Shown: positions 13,598 to 26,283, counted from the stretch's first letter. The stretch is DNA of 64,000 nt from Arbacia lixula (GCA_963669155.1 OZ022593.1:19201683-19265682); one strand, 5' to 3'. Numbers and translations are program-made. Notes: generated by a model from the sequence alone, not told the origin.

Positions 13598-13979
13598 TTA
13601 AAGGGCATATACTGTACTGGGAAGGCAAAAAAGGCAAAAAAGCCTTCAAAATGTAATTGTTAGCAATCTTCTGGCCAATGGTCTTAAATTCATGTATTGT
13701 CTATTTTAGAAGCTTGCTGAAAGTTATTTGCCCTCAAATGATCTGCATTTGGAGTGATTAGTGATTAAATCACAAATCCTCAAAATGTTTAACCCCTAAC
13801 ATTTTGAGGATTTAATCATTAATCATTAAATACTCCATATGTGGATCATTTGAGGGCAAATAACTTTCAGCAAGCTTCTAAAATAGACAATACATGAATT
13901 TAAGACCATTGGCCAGAAGATTGCTAACAATTACATTTTGAAGGCTTTTTGCCTTCCCAGTACAGTATATGCCCTTTAA
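13598..13979. mobile_element. TTAA-flanked near-perfect palindrome, 382 bp (foldback MITE)
   Basis: It begins TTAA agggcatatactgtactggg and ends with the exact reverse complement plus TTAA. The two arms stay complementary almost to the centre (about 13790): gcaatcttctggccaatgg returns as ccattggccagaagattgc, and aagcttgctgaaagttattt returns inverted. No reading frame of note. The arms match the element at 2575-2715. Confidence 0.92.
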
Positions 13980-14366
13980 GAGTTGTTTGAATTTCCTAAA
14001 AATAATTTTGCCCTGCTTTTCAGATTTGCCTTTTTTTTCTATTAAGAGTAACTTTTTTTAGACCGGAGTTGCCCTTTTCATGTGTGAGCCGTACCTTATG
14101 CTTGCCTTTCGAAGAATGGTGTGGTGGTGTGGTGCAGTGTTCCTAATCAACTAAGAAAAGAAAGAAAAATCATCAAGCATTGCTAGGGAGTTTGCATTTC
14201 AACAACAACAAAGTTTCATGGTGCATATAAATCATTTTATGCTATCTTAATAAACATAAACTAAAATGTTTCGCTCATGCAATGGGCTTTGCTCAAAACA
14301 CATGCAGCAATTTGCAATGCATCGTGCATGTATTTATAAATGTGACAAATTACACATCCCAATTTC

Positions 14367-14369
<3 letters not shown>

Positions 14370-14421
<52 letters not shown>

Positions 14422-14557
14422 CTCGCTCTGTTTCTTTCTGTCTTTGTCTCTCTCCCTTTCTGACTCTCTTTATGTCTCTGCCTCTCTCCCTCTTTAACTC
14501 TATGTCTGTCTCTGTCTCTGTCTCTCTTTCTCCCTCTCTGACTCTGTCTGCCTCTCC

Positions 14558-14590
<33 letters not shown>

Positions 14591-14663
14591 GACTTTGTGT
14601 CTGTCTCTGTGTCTGTTTGTCTGTCTGTCCCTCTCTTTCTGTGTCTCTGTCTCCCTCATTTTG

Positions 14664-14720
<57 letters not shown>

Positions 14721-14755
14721 CTGTATCTCTGTATCTCTGTCTCTGTCTCTCCTTG
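14370..14755 (+). repeat. CT/GTCT microsatellite
   Basis: A pure (CT) run followed by ctgt/ctct variants and a second pure run. It directly precedes the candidate PSD terminal exon and would serve as an unusually long pyrimidine tract for it. Confidence 0.95.
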
Positions 14756-14831
14756 CTCTCTCCACCCCCTCCCACGTACTCTAACCAGCTTATTACTTCT
14801 TTCACCCATGTCTCTGTCTGTTCCTCCCAAG

Positions 14832-14915
14832 AAGGACTACGTGCTTTTGCCGGACGAATACTATGGTAACAGCCGCATCTCTCTCAACATAGCTGAATAC
14901 CTCACATCACTTTAA
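14832..14915 (+). CDS. Candidate alternative terminal exon of PSD/EFA6
   Basis: After tctgttcctcccaag comes an 84-nt frame (KDYVLLPDEYYGNSR, then ISLNIAEYLTSL and a stop). The phase is 0, exactly what the donor cacaag/gtacac at 4225/4226 requires. Amino-acid composition is non-repetitive, unlike the surrounding CT repeat, and polar/acidic tyrosines suggest a real tail. I do not recognise the sequence. The 10.6-kb distance is long, so it could instead belong to an unseen transcript or be chance. Confidence 0.4.
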   Translation, partial: KDYVLLPDEYYGNSRISLNIAEYLTSL

Positions 14916-15399
14916 AGACAGAGACCCGTATTCCAAACGGCGGTTTAACTTAGACCTCGTAAACGTAGACTAATTTCATGGGACGCAAAATAAATCATTT
15001 GATGCTGTCACAGAATCCTTGATTTCCGTCACAGTGGGTGATTTCAATGATTCGCTGTAATCATTTTATGGACGAACTCAATATATTATAGTGATACCGA
15101 GGATAGAATGAATTTTATCGAGTCAATAATGATGTTTCATATTTGCTTATTTGGCGTGCCATAAAGTTAGTTCTGGTTTAGAACTGCGTTTGAGTTAAAC
15201 CTCTGTTCAGAACACAGGCCAATGATCTTTGTGTGTGTGAGACACCCGAGTGTGTGGATTCATCAGCAGACACAGTCTTTCATGTGACGTCATCTCAACT
15301 CATTGTGTCTAAGATCTGTGACACCAGACTAGAGCCAGCCTTGCCAGTGGAAGACCTGTGGACCCCCCTTTTTATTTATGTATATATTCATTAATTTGT

Positions 15400-15680
15400 G
15401 TATACCCCTCATTGATATATTCCAGTTCGCTGATTGGTGAAATGTGTTCCACCAAGTTCAACCAAAAAAAGAGCAAAAGAAGCTCAGAGTGGTAAAACTA
15501 CTCTACACTGCCTATCAAAACGAATATATCCTTCATTAATATATTCCAGTTCGCTGATTGGTCAAAATTGTGTCACATGACCACTAAAGGTAAAACTCAA
15601 AGGGGAAAAAACTACTCTATATTGCCTATCAAAACGATTATATCCTTCATGAATATATTCCAGTTCGCTGATTGGGCGTT
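15400..15680. repeat. Tandem repeat of about 115 bp, three units
   Basis: The segment atattccagttcgctgattgg occurs three times (near 15417, 15538 and 15655). Each later unit is preceded by ctgcctatcaaaacga-like sequence. Confidence 0.85.
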
Positions 15681-16668
15681 GAAGGACACAGATGGACAGT
15701 ACATAAGAGGGATAAAGAGAAAAAGAGAGAAAAATAAATAGAGCGAAAAGGCATAGAATAAGGGAAACGAAGAAAGAAAAAAAAATAGGAGAAAAATAAC
15801 ATGAGAGACAGGAAGAAAGAGAAACGGGGTGGAGAAAAGACACGAATGCAATATGTAAACGCCACAGAGACAAATGACAACAAAATTGTCTCAGATCCAT
15901 TTTTCGATAGCATCGATGAGTCAGCAACTACTCCAAAGCATGTTTAAGCGTTAGCCTGGCATGCTATATATATGTAGTAACAATTGAAATGTTCGGACGT
16001 TATATATCCACGTGAATAAATGAGCAGTTCGTTATCAGAAGTAGATGACATATCAATTATCCTACTGCCGCCAAAGAATGTTATCAAGCTGAATGAATTA
16101 ATCCTTTGTAAGTAGGTCATAGTATATATATATATATATATATTCTCCAATTTCACAAATATATATAGAGAGAGCGAAAATACATTTATAAACTGAATAA
16201 TATTTATACAAAACATAACACTATATATCTATATCCTGGCTACTAAAGACGACTGCAGCTACGCTAAACTGATTTGATGTCTTTCTAAATTATATTGTCA
16301 GACACTCTCTTGCAAGAGAATTATTTCTTACGGCCTTATAAGCTTATTTGATATATATATATATATATATATCTTTATATATATATATATATATAATATA
16401 TATAATCATTTATATGTTTATATACCATTTTTGTATCGTATTTTATGCGAATAGGCCTTCTAGGTGTTAACAAAACATTTTCCACATTTCAAAAATGATA
16501 AAGAAAATGTTACAAATCGAATCAAGCTGAAATAAACATATCAAACAGTTAAATGATATATATATATATATATATTTTGTCGGGAAGGGGGAGGGGATAG
16601 GGCCTGTGACATTTTATCAATTAATTTACATCAAGTAATATTTTTTTAATGGTCTTTGAATATTTATT

Positions 16669-16940
16669 TTAGATTTTCGCTTTTGACGAATCAGGAACAA
16701 AATTTGTGAGTGTTTCAGATGATTAATTCAGAACACAATAATGTCCATTGTGTATCATACCTGTCAATCCGCTAGCAACTGCCATCATAGTGCCACTAAT
16801 GATTCATAATGATTTTGGCAGGAAAGACCTTGCGGATTGACATGTGTGGTGCATCATGGCTATTGTTGTGTTAATTAATTAATTATCTGATACACACAAA
16901 ATTTTGTCAGTCCTGATTTGTCAAAAGGTGCAAATCTAAT
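16669..16940. mobile_element. Inverted-repeat element, about 270 bp
   Basis: The left half (tgacgaatcaggaac, cctgtcaatccgc) returns inverted on the right (gcggattgaca, gtcctgatttgtca). A divergent relative of the left half, including ctgtcaatc and gtatcagataa, lies at about 54200-54420. Confidence 0.8.
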
Positions 16941-17819
16941 TTAACATGTATGCTAATGCATAGGATGTTGTTTTCAATAGACCATTTTCGTAATGTATGC
17001 AAATTTTAATCACCTCGTTCAAATAATACCCCAAAGCTTGTCCGGGGTTTGTCCGAGTAGCAACAACTAATAGATTCAAAGTGGATTCCATCCATTGAAT
17101 CTGAATGACTAGATACAGGTGAATGCAATAGCGCGTTACTGCCCAGTTAGGGGGTAAGTTGTGAATACAAATGGTCTATTGAGCAAGTAAAAGTAATCAT
17201 CTTTGCTAAAGGGTGCATCTCATAGGCATAGATGTGGTGGAGACTGTAAAAAGTCTCAAACCAAATTGAATTTACCACGACTATCCGGAGAACCAAAAGC
17301 ATTTCTTTTTCCCAGTAATACATTAACTATATTTCAAGGAGTACTTCAAATATCAGTGATGTAAGAAGGGAGTTATTTTTTTTTTTTACTTATATCTCCA
17401 TTATTAAATTGTATATAATAATTTTCAAGTTTAAATTGTTAATGTATTACAATGAATCAAAATATAGTGAGAATGAGATAATTTAATATAAGGTAATCCA
17501 AAACAAATTTGATAAGAAAAATATTATTGAAAAAGTCAAGCATAACTTGATTATTTACACGTTTAAGCATGAAATTATGTGTTGATACAAAGACAGAGTG
17601 TATAATATAGGCCTATGTAACTTAATTAAGAATTTGAATAAAGCAATTCATTTCAATAAAATATTTCTTTTGGTTTCATTCCTTTACGGGGTTTCATTTT
17701 ATTTTCCTCTTTTTGTATCATATAACGGTTTGTTTCTGTTGTATTATGTTCTTCTTCCTTCCCTACCATCGACTGTGGATTGTGGTAATGCTATGAAGCC
17801 CCCCAGCCCCTCTCCTTCG

Positions 17820-17823
17820 ATCC

Positions 17824-17881
<58 letters not shown>

Positions 17882-18065
17882 GTCTCTCCCACCCCACCAC
17901 CTCTCTTCCTCCTTCTTCCCCTCCCTCTTCTCTGCCTCCTCTCTCTTCTCCCCTCCCCCCTCCTCCCTCCCTCTTCTCCCTCCCCCTCCCTCTTCTCCTC
18001 CTCCTTCCTCTTCTCCCCTACCCCCTCTTCCCCCTTCCTCTTCTCCCCTCCCTCTTCTCCCCTCC
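17820..18065 (+). repeat. CT microsatellite and polypyrimidine tract
   Basis: A pure (CT) run followed by C-rich ctcctccctcttctcc blocks. The reading frames over it are artefacts of composition. Confidence 0.95.
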
Positions 18066-19186
18066 CCAACCTTATGGTCAGTGTCACATGGACAACTCAG
18101 TTAATACAATGTACGATATGTAATTTACCTTGAAAGGATAGACTGTTAATTATTCACACAAGACTACTTCAGAAAATTAGAAGAATGGAACAACAAATAA
18201 ACAGAGAAACACGGGGAGAGAATGATAGGGGGAGAAGAAAAGGGTGATAGAGAGATATGGGGGCTGGAATAGGGGAGGTAGAAAGATATATCGTGAGCAA
18301 GGGAAATGTAGAGAGGTGGTGGGACAGAGAGAGGGGCAGAGAGTGGAAAAGAGAAAGAGAGAGAACAGGAAAATGTGTGAAAAAAAGTGAAAGAAAAACA
18401 GAAAGAGTGAGAATGAGGGACATACATGAAGAGACATGTAGGAGCTAGAGTTCTATTTGTATATACAGTGTATTTCATTTGTAATAATGGTGGTAGAGAG
18501 AGAGGAGGGGGTGCATGTCGTTAAACATGACCGTCATGTAGCCCAATATTTAGGTCACTTTAGATCACCTCCTCCTTGTAACAGTCCCAATGCACTGTTG
18601 GTCACTGAAAATATTGAACTTGTCTGGTGAGGAATACGACATGGCATAATATGATTCAAAACGAACAAGTTACGTTTCCCCTTCTCTCTCTCTCTCTCTC
18701 TCTCTCTACATAAAAATACAAACAAATATAGATACCGGAGAAGAATAATAGGACCCCTCCCCCCCCCCCCCCCACACACACACACACATTCTATTTTACA
18801 TATTCACGTGCACATACACACATGCAAACATTCTTCCAATTCAACTCCTTTATAACACTTGCAATACTTAACATTTTGTATATTTTCTCTTTTTATTCAC
18901 TGATAGAGCTTTACAAAATATGCAACATCCATATCTTTAACAATACTTTCATTCAAATGTACATATGAAGCAGGATTCCACTTACACCTCACATATGAAC
19001 CAATCTGCTTTCATACTTCCACAAAATGATTTGAAATAACCACATCGTATCAAGAAGCAGACAAGAACTATCCCCAACAGCCACATTTATATCATAATAT
19101 TTAACATAATGTGTCAGTGATAGTGTCTGCAGGTTCTGCACTGTGCTTCAAGATGAGCCAAACAAAAATCTATATGAAAGGTACAG

Positions 19187-19298
19187 GGGCCATATTCATG
19201 AAACCTTACTAGCCTAGTTAGTTTATAATAACATATGTAGGTGTATGCACTTAAGTAACTAACTAGGCTCAGTAGGGTTTCATAAAAATGACCCCTGG
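19187..19298. mobile_element. Small fold-back MITE
   Basis: The left arm caggggccatattcatgaaa returns inverted as tttcataaaaatgacccctg, and tagcctagttagtt returns as aactaactaggct. No coding capacity. Confidence 0.8.
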
Positions 19299-19854
19299 TC
19301 AATATACACCCATTCAAAGTTCCTGTATACTTAGGGAAGCTCTGAAACGGTATCTTAATATATTACCAGTACATGTACTGTGTGGTATGTGGGCATATAT
19401 GCACAGTGCAGGGAACATGGAAGATATAACCAAATAATATTTAATCATCAGACCATGAAACCCTGGAAATAAAATGATTTACTGGTTTTGCTTCAGTGGA
19501 GAAAGCTCACATCAAAATTTATCACTGAACAGAGCATTAAGTTGTATTTTTAAGATCACCCTGTACAATTTCCCCATATAATTTTGATAACAGGACAGAT
19601 GCAAATAAATCTGTCACGTTACCAACTTTACGGAGAAGGAGAACCAAATTGGTGTTGTCATTGTCACATCCATTGTTATGCAGGTCCCTGGTTCTAAACA
19701 ACATCCCTTAAGAGGAAGATTTACTGGTCCGACATTGTCTAGAGGATAAGTCCCTGGCACTCCTATTGAGAGTCCCCGCTACGATCGACGTTGCTTGCTC
19801 TACCCACCTAGTTTGGAACCAGGTATCAGTCAGCACGGCCGTGACTTGTCACAG

Positions 19855-20030
19855 AATAATCGCAGCAATGATCAGAACGACTTCTTGGAGTAGTGCTAAC
19901 CCCACCAGCCAGACTTGTTATGGGAAAAATGCATCAATGATTAGAAGGACTTCTTGGAGTAGGGCTAACTCTGGCAGCCAGAATTGTCACGGGATAAACA
20001 CAATGGTGATGAGAAGGACTAATCAATTGC
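19855..20030 (+). repeat. Three-unit tandem repeat next to the COX18 stop
   Basis: Units share atgatnagaaggacttcttgg-like and ctaac...cagccagaattgt segments, about 65 bp apart. It lies just 3' of COX18 and may be within its 3' UTR. The frame across it has no recognisable product. Confidence 0.75.
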
Positions 20031-20095
20031 ATTCACAAATTGCGTATCATCGTGTCTTTGATTTAACCTGGCGTAAACCCGGTGTACATCAATGA

Positions 20096-21049
20096 TCAGA
20101 AGGTCTTTTTAGCGTAGCGCGCTTTGAGCTCTGCCTTCATCTCTTGCATTGGATGCTTCATCTCGCTGGGCGTTGCCGGGATACCCAGTAAACGTCTGGC
20201 CCGCGGCCATCTCAGCAAACCCAGCTGACCCAGTCCGCACAGACTGGACGTTAGCCAGTAGAAACTGACCGCCTGGAAAGCAAACCAGAAAATGAGGAGG
20301 GAACATGCGTGACTATTAACAAGAAGCTATAAACTGATTGGCCCTTTCCAATTACAGGCTGAGAAGTTTTCCATGATGCAATACAAAGGTTGTCATCGGA
20401 TTTTGTCGTTATGGTAGTGTGATAATTGACTACAAGAAAAGCATTGCTACGAAAGGTAGGTTAGGTAGTCACTGATGCATGATGGGAAAAATCTAGGTAC
20501 AGTTGTCCAATACTAACCTATACAGGGCTAGCTAGTTTACTGTCACTTTCAGCTGATGGTGTACTAATGCATGTTTTCCAGATAACTGATTTTTCCACAC
20601 AAAGTCATTTTCACTGAAAAGTCGAAGCAAGCTGATATATTCATGAACTGGCCCACTTTTTAGCCAGCAGAATCTGAAAATAAAACTGTAACTTATTCAC
20701 TATGACAAACAGCATTAAATCCATCTGTACTCATGATGTGCGAATGCCCTTTTTGTAAGTATTGATTGTGACATAATAATATTTTTTCAAACATCCACTT
20801 ACCCCAAACTCTCTTTATAAATCTAGGAGTTTAATCAAAATTGGTGAGATTTATAATCTTTGTGACCTACGTGATATTTAGGTTATGCCAATGAAAGTAT
20901 GAACATGGTCTTTCGTTATGCAGGCAACATTTCAAAGGGTCCCATTTAAATTTTGTCCGTGTAACAAGAGACCATGCTCCCAGTGAGCTACACCTATTAC
21001 GACCAAAGAACCTCTCTGATCATTCTGTGAAAATGGGCCAAAGAGAGGA

Positions 21050-21081
<32 letters not shown>

Positions 21082-21216
21082 GGGTGGAGAAAAATTTTAA
21101 ATTTTGTCCGTGTAACAAGAGACCATGTTCCTCATGAGCTACACCAAGTTATTACGACCGAAGAAGCTCTCTGATCATTCTGTGAAAATGGGCCAAAGAG
21201 AAGAAGATAGAGAAAA

Positions 21217-21249
<33 letters not shown>

Positions 21250-21311
21250 GAGAGAGAGACAGAGAGACAGAGAGACAGAGAGAGACAGAGAGAGACAGAG
21301 AGAGAGAGACA

Positions 21312-21342
<31 letters not shown>

Positions 21343-24300
21343 GGGGGTTGGAGAGAGGAGGAGAATAGGGACAGAGAGAAGGAAGGGGGTGGGGTGGGGA
21401 ATGCTCACCGCTGGCATAACCGCTGCCGCAGGAGCAGAGCAGATTGCAGCAATCCTGAAGACATTCTGAAGATAATGTTGGGTTCTTGTCAGAGGGCCTC
21501 GTCTGAGAGACCACAGCTGGGAAAGACAGACACAGAGAGTATGTTACTAGAGTGACACGAGTGTAAATGCACTATAAAATGGGAAACATTTCATGATAAA
21601 AAGGCACCCTTGACCACTTAAGCAGTTGGGGTAATTAATCAATAATTATTAAAAAGGCTGGGCTTTTTTGAGTATACCCCCCCCCCCCCCCTTTCCCCCA
21701 ACATCAGCATCAGATCACAGTAATATTTGACACATACAATTAAGAAGGTTTTTTTTTTTGGCTAGAATTACAATCAATTTATTAAAATTTATCAAGGCAA
21801 ATTTAGGTAAATGTTCTGCTTTTGTTTAGTACTTACAATCCACAAGTGGTTGGAAAAGAATACTATTAGGCATGAAGCTCTTTTATGATTTGAATCACTC
21901 TCTCAGTGCCAAACAGTTATAGCCCTAATGTCAATTATAAACCAATAGATTATCTATGGGACTGAGAGGTTTAATAAGTTTGTAATATAAGAAAATTGCA
22001 TCCAAAAAAAAAGGGTTATTTTTCAAATCTTTTAAATCTCTCTTACCTCCACTAATGTAACGTTGACAAGACCAAGTAAAACAGCAAGGCCCAGGTCTGT
22101 CTGCATCAGGTCTGAGAACCACAGGACGCCCTCGCTGGCCAACGCTGGTAAGACATCAATATCCAACTCTGTGTGGAGACAACAAACACAACACTTAGCT
22201 TGCTCCTCTCCTTTGTGTCTCAAGCTCGTAATGAACACTACCATTGGCACTTAAAAAATAATGCCCCCGGCCACATCGTGGCGGAGGCATAAAAATACTA
22301 ATACCAATAATAATTATCAGCCTTAAAACAGTTGATCACGGCTGGATTTTGGGTCTTCTTGAACCCTGGTCTACGTAGGATGTTCAAATATGCCATGGAA
22401 CTGCAGTAACCAAAGGGTTGTGGCCTGATTGTGTCCTATAAGGAATTTGAGGTTCATTCATAGCATATCGTCTGTTGCACAGCAGATTACATGAAGTAGC
22501 ACTGAGTGAAAACAAAAGCGGGCTCAGTAAAGAATGGGTTAATAGGGCTTTTCTGGAATGGAGTACATGGAGTACAACTTGTACTTAACAGTTTGGGGAA
22601 AATAGTGATCTCCTCATTTTAAGTAATGTTTCCTTGCATGGCATTCCTGTCCCTCATTGTTCATTTGATTTCTCTCATATTTTTGTGCTAATTTTTTTGT
22701 AAAAAAATAAATGATATAATACTAATAATAACAACACTATTGAATAAAAGCTAGAATTACAATACAAATGATTTTCTTTAAATCAGTACTGAAAGACAAT
22801 CTATCAAACTGTAGAACTGTAGAGTCAAAACAGTCTATAAAGACCACCCCTAAGGGAAACGGGAAAGGTGGCCAGTACAGACAGGTGGTCATAATAGCCA
22901 GTGGTCAGTACAGATTGGTGGTCAGAACAGACAGGTGGTCAGTGCAGATGGGTGGTCAGACCAATGGTCTTTAGAGACAAGTTGAACTGGGAATTCTGGG
23001 TCAGGTGAATACCTGTAGAAAAGAGCTCTGGGTGTCTGCCGGTCATCTGACCAATGGCGATGGTGGTGGACACCCAGATACCGGCTTGCCAGAAGGGAAG
23101 ATAGGCCAGTTTGTGGGAGCTGCAACCTTTCTCAAAGTGGACAGTGCTGACAAGATTCCGGACCTAGGAAGAAAAACCCCACATGAACTTCAATGGTACG
23201 TGTATAGCATTTGTCATTTGTTTTTGGATTTGCCAGCCAAAAACAATACTTTGTGACACAAATGACATTCTGATGAGTTATTCTAGCTATATCAAACAAA
23301 ATCTTAATCTACAGGAATTACATTGCCAAGCTGCATCATTATCACCATTGTACCTCCTGATTGAAAACCTAGCCATGTTTTGCAGAACTTAACCCTATCA
23401 GTCTCATAGGCATGGTGATGTGTAGTAAGCCAATGGGGTTTCCATGGCCTGGTAATGTGAGAGTTAACTCCTTTATCATGGATCAAGCAAAGGTTGTTCT
23501 AAAGAATTATTGTGTATCATGTAAAAACAATATCAATACTAAAAGATAACAACTTTTGCCATATTCTGGGCCCTGTTTCACCAAGATGTGTGTAAGTCAT
23601 GCACAACATTTTTAAAAATATATTCATGTGAAGTAACGCACAACTTTACGCACAACTGGTGACCTCTTCTTGTGCTCAACTTGTTCCTGTTTTTCCTACA
23701 ATCCTAATCAAATTTGACAAATTAAACTTCTTATTCAGACGCTTGTTACCATAAATCTTTTGATCTACAAAGATCAGATTTCAACTTTTAGCTGATGGGC
23801 ATCAAAATCATTAAACATCTGATTTGGCACCCAAGAACAGGCCTGGCTATCAGTCATGCATAAAGTCCTGCATAATTTATGCACATCTCGGTGAGACATC
23901 CCCCTAATTGCATAATCTCTTCAAGTTCATGTCATACAAATTGCAGTTCCATAGAATCTGTGTGCACTGCTTGTGCAATAGTCCATTAACACCAACAGAC
24001 TCTTTAAGCATCATGCATGAATTTTGTCAAGTGCTGTTAATACACACGAATCCCATACAGCATCTGTTTATCTGGCACACAAAGGGTTAAAGAGTATGTA
24101 CCTCTTGACCAAACACCCGAGCCATTTGCCTCTGAGACCAGCCTTTCTCCTTGGCAACGATCGCTAGTCTCTGCTTCAGCTGTTCCACATAGGTGTTGAT
24201 GATGGGCTGTGCGTTCTCGATCCGCGCCAAGATCAACTGCTGCCACACCGTAAAGGGGAACACCACCACCCCTCGAAAGAGAATAGTGGTGGCCAGAATG

Positions 24301-26118
24301 GTCAGCCACCAGGGCAGTCCAGCACTATCGCGAATGTATTCCATCAGCTCGTAACATTTCTCGGTAGGGGTGGGTATGTAGATGCTTTCCAGTTGTTTGC
24401 TAGTGACAGTATATCCCACTGATCGCACTGACGTTAACAAGGGACCCTTGCTCCTGTGTGGATCTAACACATGATGCCTGTTTATGAACTGCTGAGAAAG
24501 TGAATTCTGTTCATGTGACTGAAGGCTGTTCATGCGACCAATCAGCAGTGGTGCCATAGTCCTTGCAGCGGAGCAGTGCATGAGTGTTCTGATGTGAGGT
24601 CTAAAGGATGGGGATGGCTCTCTCCTTTCTCCCTTACAAAACCTGCAGGATTGGAGCACTCTGGAGGACTGCAGTAAAGAGCTTCCAGTTGAACTTACAG
24701 CCTACATTTAGAACAACACAACATATGGTACATGGTTTAAAACACATAAATCATGTTTGGGACAAAACAAATCAAAGTCAGATCAATCAGAGATGGAAGA
24801 TGATTAATAGGTAAAGTTCAACTTCATGTAAAAGCCAAAGTATGTAATTATACTATTAGGAATCTAAATCTTGATGTACAATAATGAAGTAATATCAATG
24901 CATTACAGTAACATTTATGATACAAGACAAATACAAAATTAACAAAATTTTTTGTTGAGTTTGGCAAGATTGAATCATGCAAGTTCTACTTTCAAACAGA
25001 AAGCTAGAACATGACAACAAATTATGAATCATGAAACATATCCTAACTTATTTCTTGCATTTGCAGTACATGTGTCATTCAATAATTTAAAAATACAAAT
25101 GTTTTCAGCAATATTTAAACAATGCTAATACTTTTAGATATGTTTTCTAATATTCAAATGACTACCTCATTAACCTGTTGATTAATGGATATATGGATAT
25201 GTGAAATATCCGTAGTCAGTGTTGGATGAACTAATGTAACAAATTAATAGTTCACTGGAGTACTTGAACCACACATTTTTCAAACTTTACATTGCATTCA
25301 AAATGTAACCATGATTACCAAATGTTGGAAATCTAAAAGAGAATATCATGCAATTCTCACTTTTCAACTAGAGAGGGCAATATTTTTTTTCCACTGGACC
25401 GGGTTCAGCTCTTGAAGATTGTCCGTCCCTTTTGCAAGCTTAAAATTTGAAATCGTCTATTACGATCATAAATTGAAGAAAGTGTGATTCAAGACCATTT
25501 CTAAGAATATAGCATGTTGAAGCTTTCTGTGTATGTAAAAAATTTCAGCCGTTAAATTTCAAACCGATTAGTCTTTGTTACAGTATCTATTAGGTTATTA
25601 TGCATGTGTGAAATCCTAATTTTATGAGTAATTACCAAACTTTGGAAATGATTCCTTCTATAGAACAATTTTTTTTCATAATGCGTTTTATAATTTAATA
25701 AACAGATTAATCAATAAAGCAGATATTTCAACACAAACTGCTAAGAGCCTGAGGCAAAGACTATTAATCAGACGTTGTTTACGTGCATTATTTGAATTTT
25801 GCACTACGTATCAGTTTCAAATTATGAATATACAGCTTGCTAACACTTCTCTATATGTTTTGCCAATGTTTTGATGGTTTTTGTGGTGATCTGAAAAAGG
25901 GACGGGCTGTCTTTAAGATTTCTTAACTTCTCAAATTTCATTGACGAGTTATACTACATCTTTCCTTTCTTCTCTCCTCCTTCTACACCTCTTCCACATC
26001 ACAACCTTCCTTATTTATCTGTTCCATTCTCATCAACTCACCTGTGCAGAGACAACTGGTAGCCTGGAGATAACGTGGAGTGATAGAAGATACATGGTGG
26101 AAAAGCTAGTGCTCGCAG
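20096..26118 (-). CDS. COX18: COX18, mitochondrial inner-membrane insertase (Oxa1/YidC family)
   Basis: COX18 inserts the C-terminal part of Cox2 into the inner mitochondrial membrane during cytochrome oxidase assembly. Minus-strand exons, 5' to 3': 26118-26042, 24668-24102, 23163-23013, 22168-22047, 21516-21409 and 20272-20096 (stop). All donors are GT, all acceptors AG, and every phase closes. Family landmarks: GLPWWLTILATTILFRG (first membrane helix), LILARIENAQP, KEKGWSQRQMAR, LPFWQAGIWVSTTIA, GVLWFSDLMQTD and AVSFYWLTSSLCGLGQ. The order matches human COX18 and separates it from OXA1L. Two starts are possible: ATG at 26095 in a CCACC context (392 residues, begins MYLLSLHVISRL), or ATG at 24581 (345 residues, MHCSAARTMAPLL). 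Both give Arg-rich, acid-poor presequences; human is 333 residues. The identity is firm, the start is not. Confidence 0.93.
20941..21240. repeat. 151-bp tandem duplication with GA tract in a COX18 intron
   Basis: The segment ttaaattttgtccgtgtaac through tgtgaaaatgggccaaagag occurs twice, offset by 151 bp, each copy ending in a (GA) tract. The related sequence gaacatg-tctt-tatg...gtccc also occurs near 30785 and 48138, indicating a dispersed repeat. Confidence 0.85.
21215..21345 (+). repeat. GA/GACA microsatellite
   Basis: A (GA) run with regularly spaced c insertions, within a COX18 intron and about 65 bp from the donor of exon 21516-21409. Confidence 0.95.
22257..22294 (+). repeat. Isolated right end of the HINE-like element
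   Basis: The segment atgcccccggccacatcg plus tggcggaggcataaaaa matches the terminal hairpin and tail of the larger elements at 34987-36427 and 43153-44793. No tandem core is attached. Confidence 0.7.
22319..22545 (-). repeat. Dispersed ~240-bp repeat, copy 1
   Basis: It shares ggaactgcagtaaccaaagg and flanking segments (in reverse) with 32725-32960, 42120-42260, 42840-43095 and 48440-48655. All copies lie in introns or flanks. The family is unidentified. Confidence 0.8.
23573..23905. mobile_element. MITE with GTTTCACC-type ends, copy 1
   Basis: It starts ggccctgtttcaccaagatg and ends atctcggtgagacatcc. Interior segments (cacaactggtgacctcttct, tctacaaagatcagatttca) match the element at 34228-34530 in part. 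It lies in a COX18 intron. Confidence 0.72.
25415..25925. repeat. Inverted-repeat element in a COX18 intron
   Basis: The left arm (cttgaagattgtccgtccc) and the right arm (gggacgggctgtctttaag) are inverted. Related gggacattctgtctttaaag sequence occurs near 3143 and 10928. Confidence 0.65.
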
Positions 26119-26283
26119 CTGAAAAAAAAATAGACCCCAAATTAAGGTGACCATTTAACACTTTAATAAAAGGGTTTAAGTTCCTCTTCCTCTAATATGG
26201 TAGTAATACCCTCGCTCGACGCTAGGCCTACAATCCCTACTAGTCAGCCACAGTGTGTCATCCTTGTAACTGGTGCAGGACCA

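Larger units (their letters stand above)
4226..14831 (+). other. PSD 3' UTR and/or long intron; no other gene seen
   Basis: If exon 4 reads to 4294 this is 3' UTR and downstream spacer. If the donor gtacac at 4226 is used it is a 10.6-kb intron. It holds a poly-A run near 5412, GC-rich islands around 7320-7490, a CT tract, a fold-back element and many short AT-rich stretches. The short reading frames here show no domain or codon pattern I recognise. Confidence 0.6.
14916..20095. other. Intergenic stretch between PSD and COX18; repeats only
   Basis: The genes on either side converge. The stretch contains a three-unit tandem repeat, AT microsatellites (16120-16142, 16350-16400, 16557-16575), an inverted-repeat element, a CT-rich block, poly-C/CA runs, a small fold-back element and a three-unit repeat at 19855-20030. 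Some of it near 20095 is likely COX18 3' UTR. No coding region is supported. Confidence 0.65.

Noticed and set aside
24102-24659. COX18 starting at the GTG at 24659
   Set aside because: Non-ATG start in an animal gene; the frame continues upstream to an acceptor at 24668 and an ATG is available in the previous exon or at 24581.
20096-26118. OXA1L as identity of the insertase gene
   Set aside because: The short N-terminus, GLPWW, WSQRQMAR and ILWFSDL-like motifs and ~345-residue length follow COX18 rather than the longer OXA1L.
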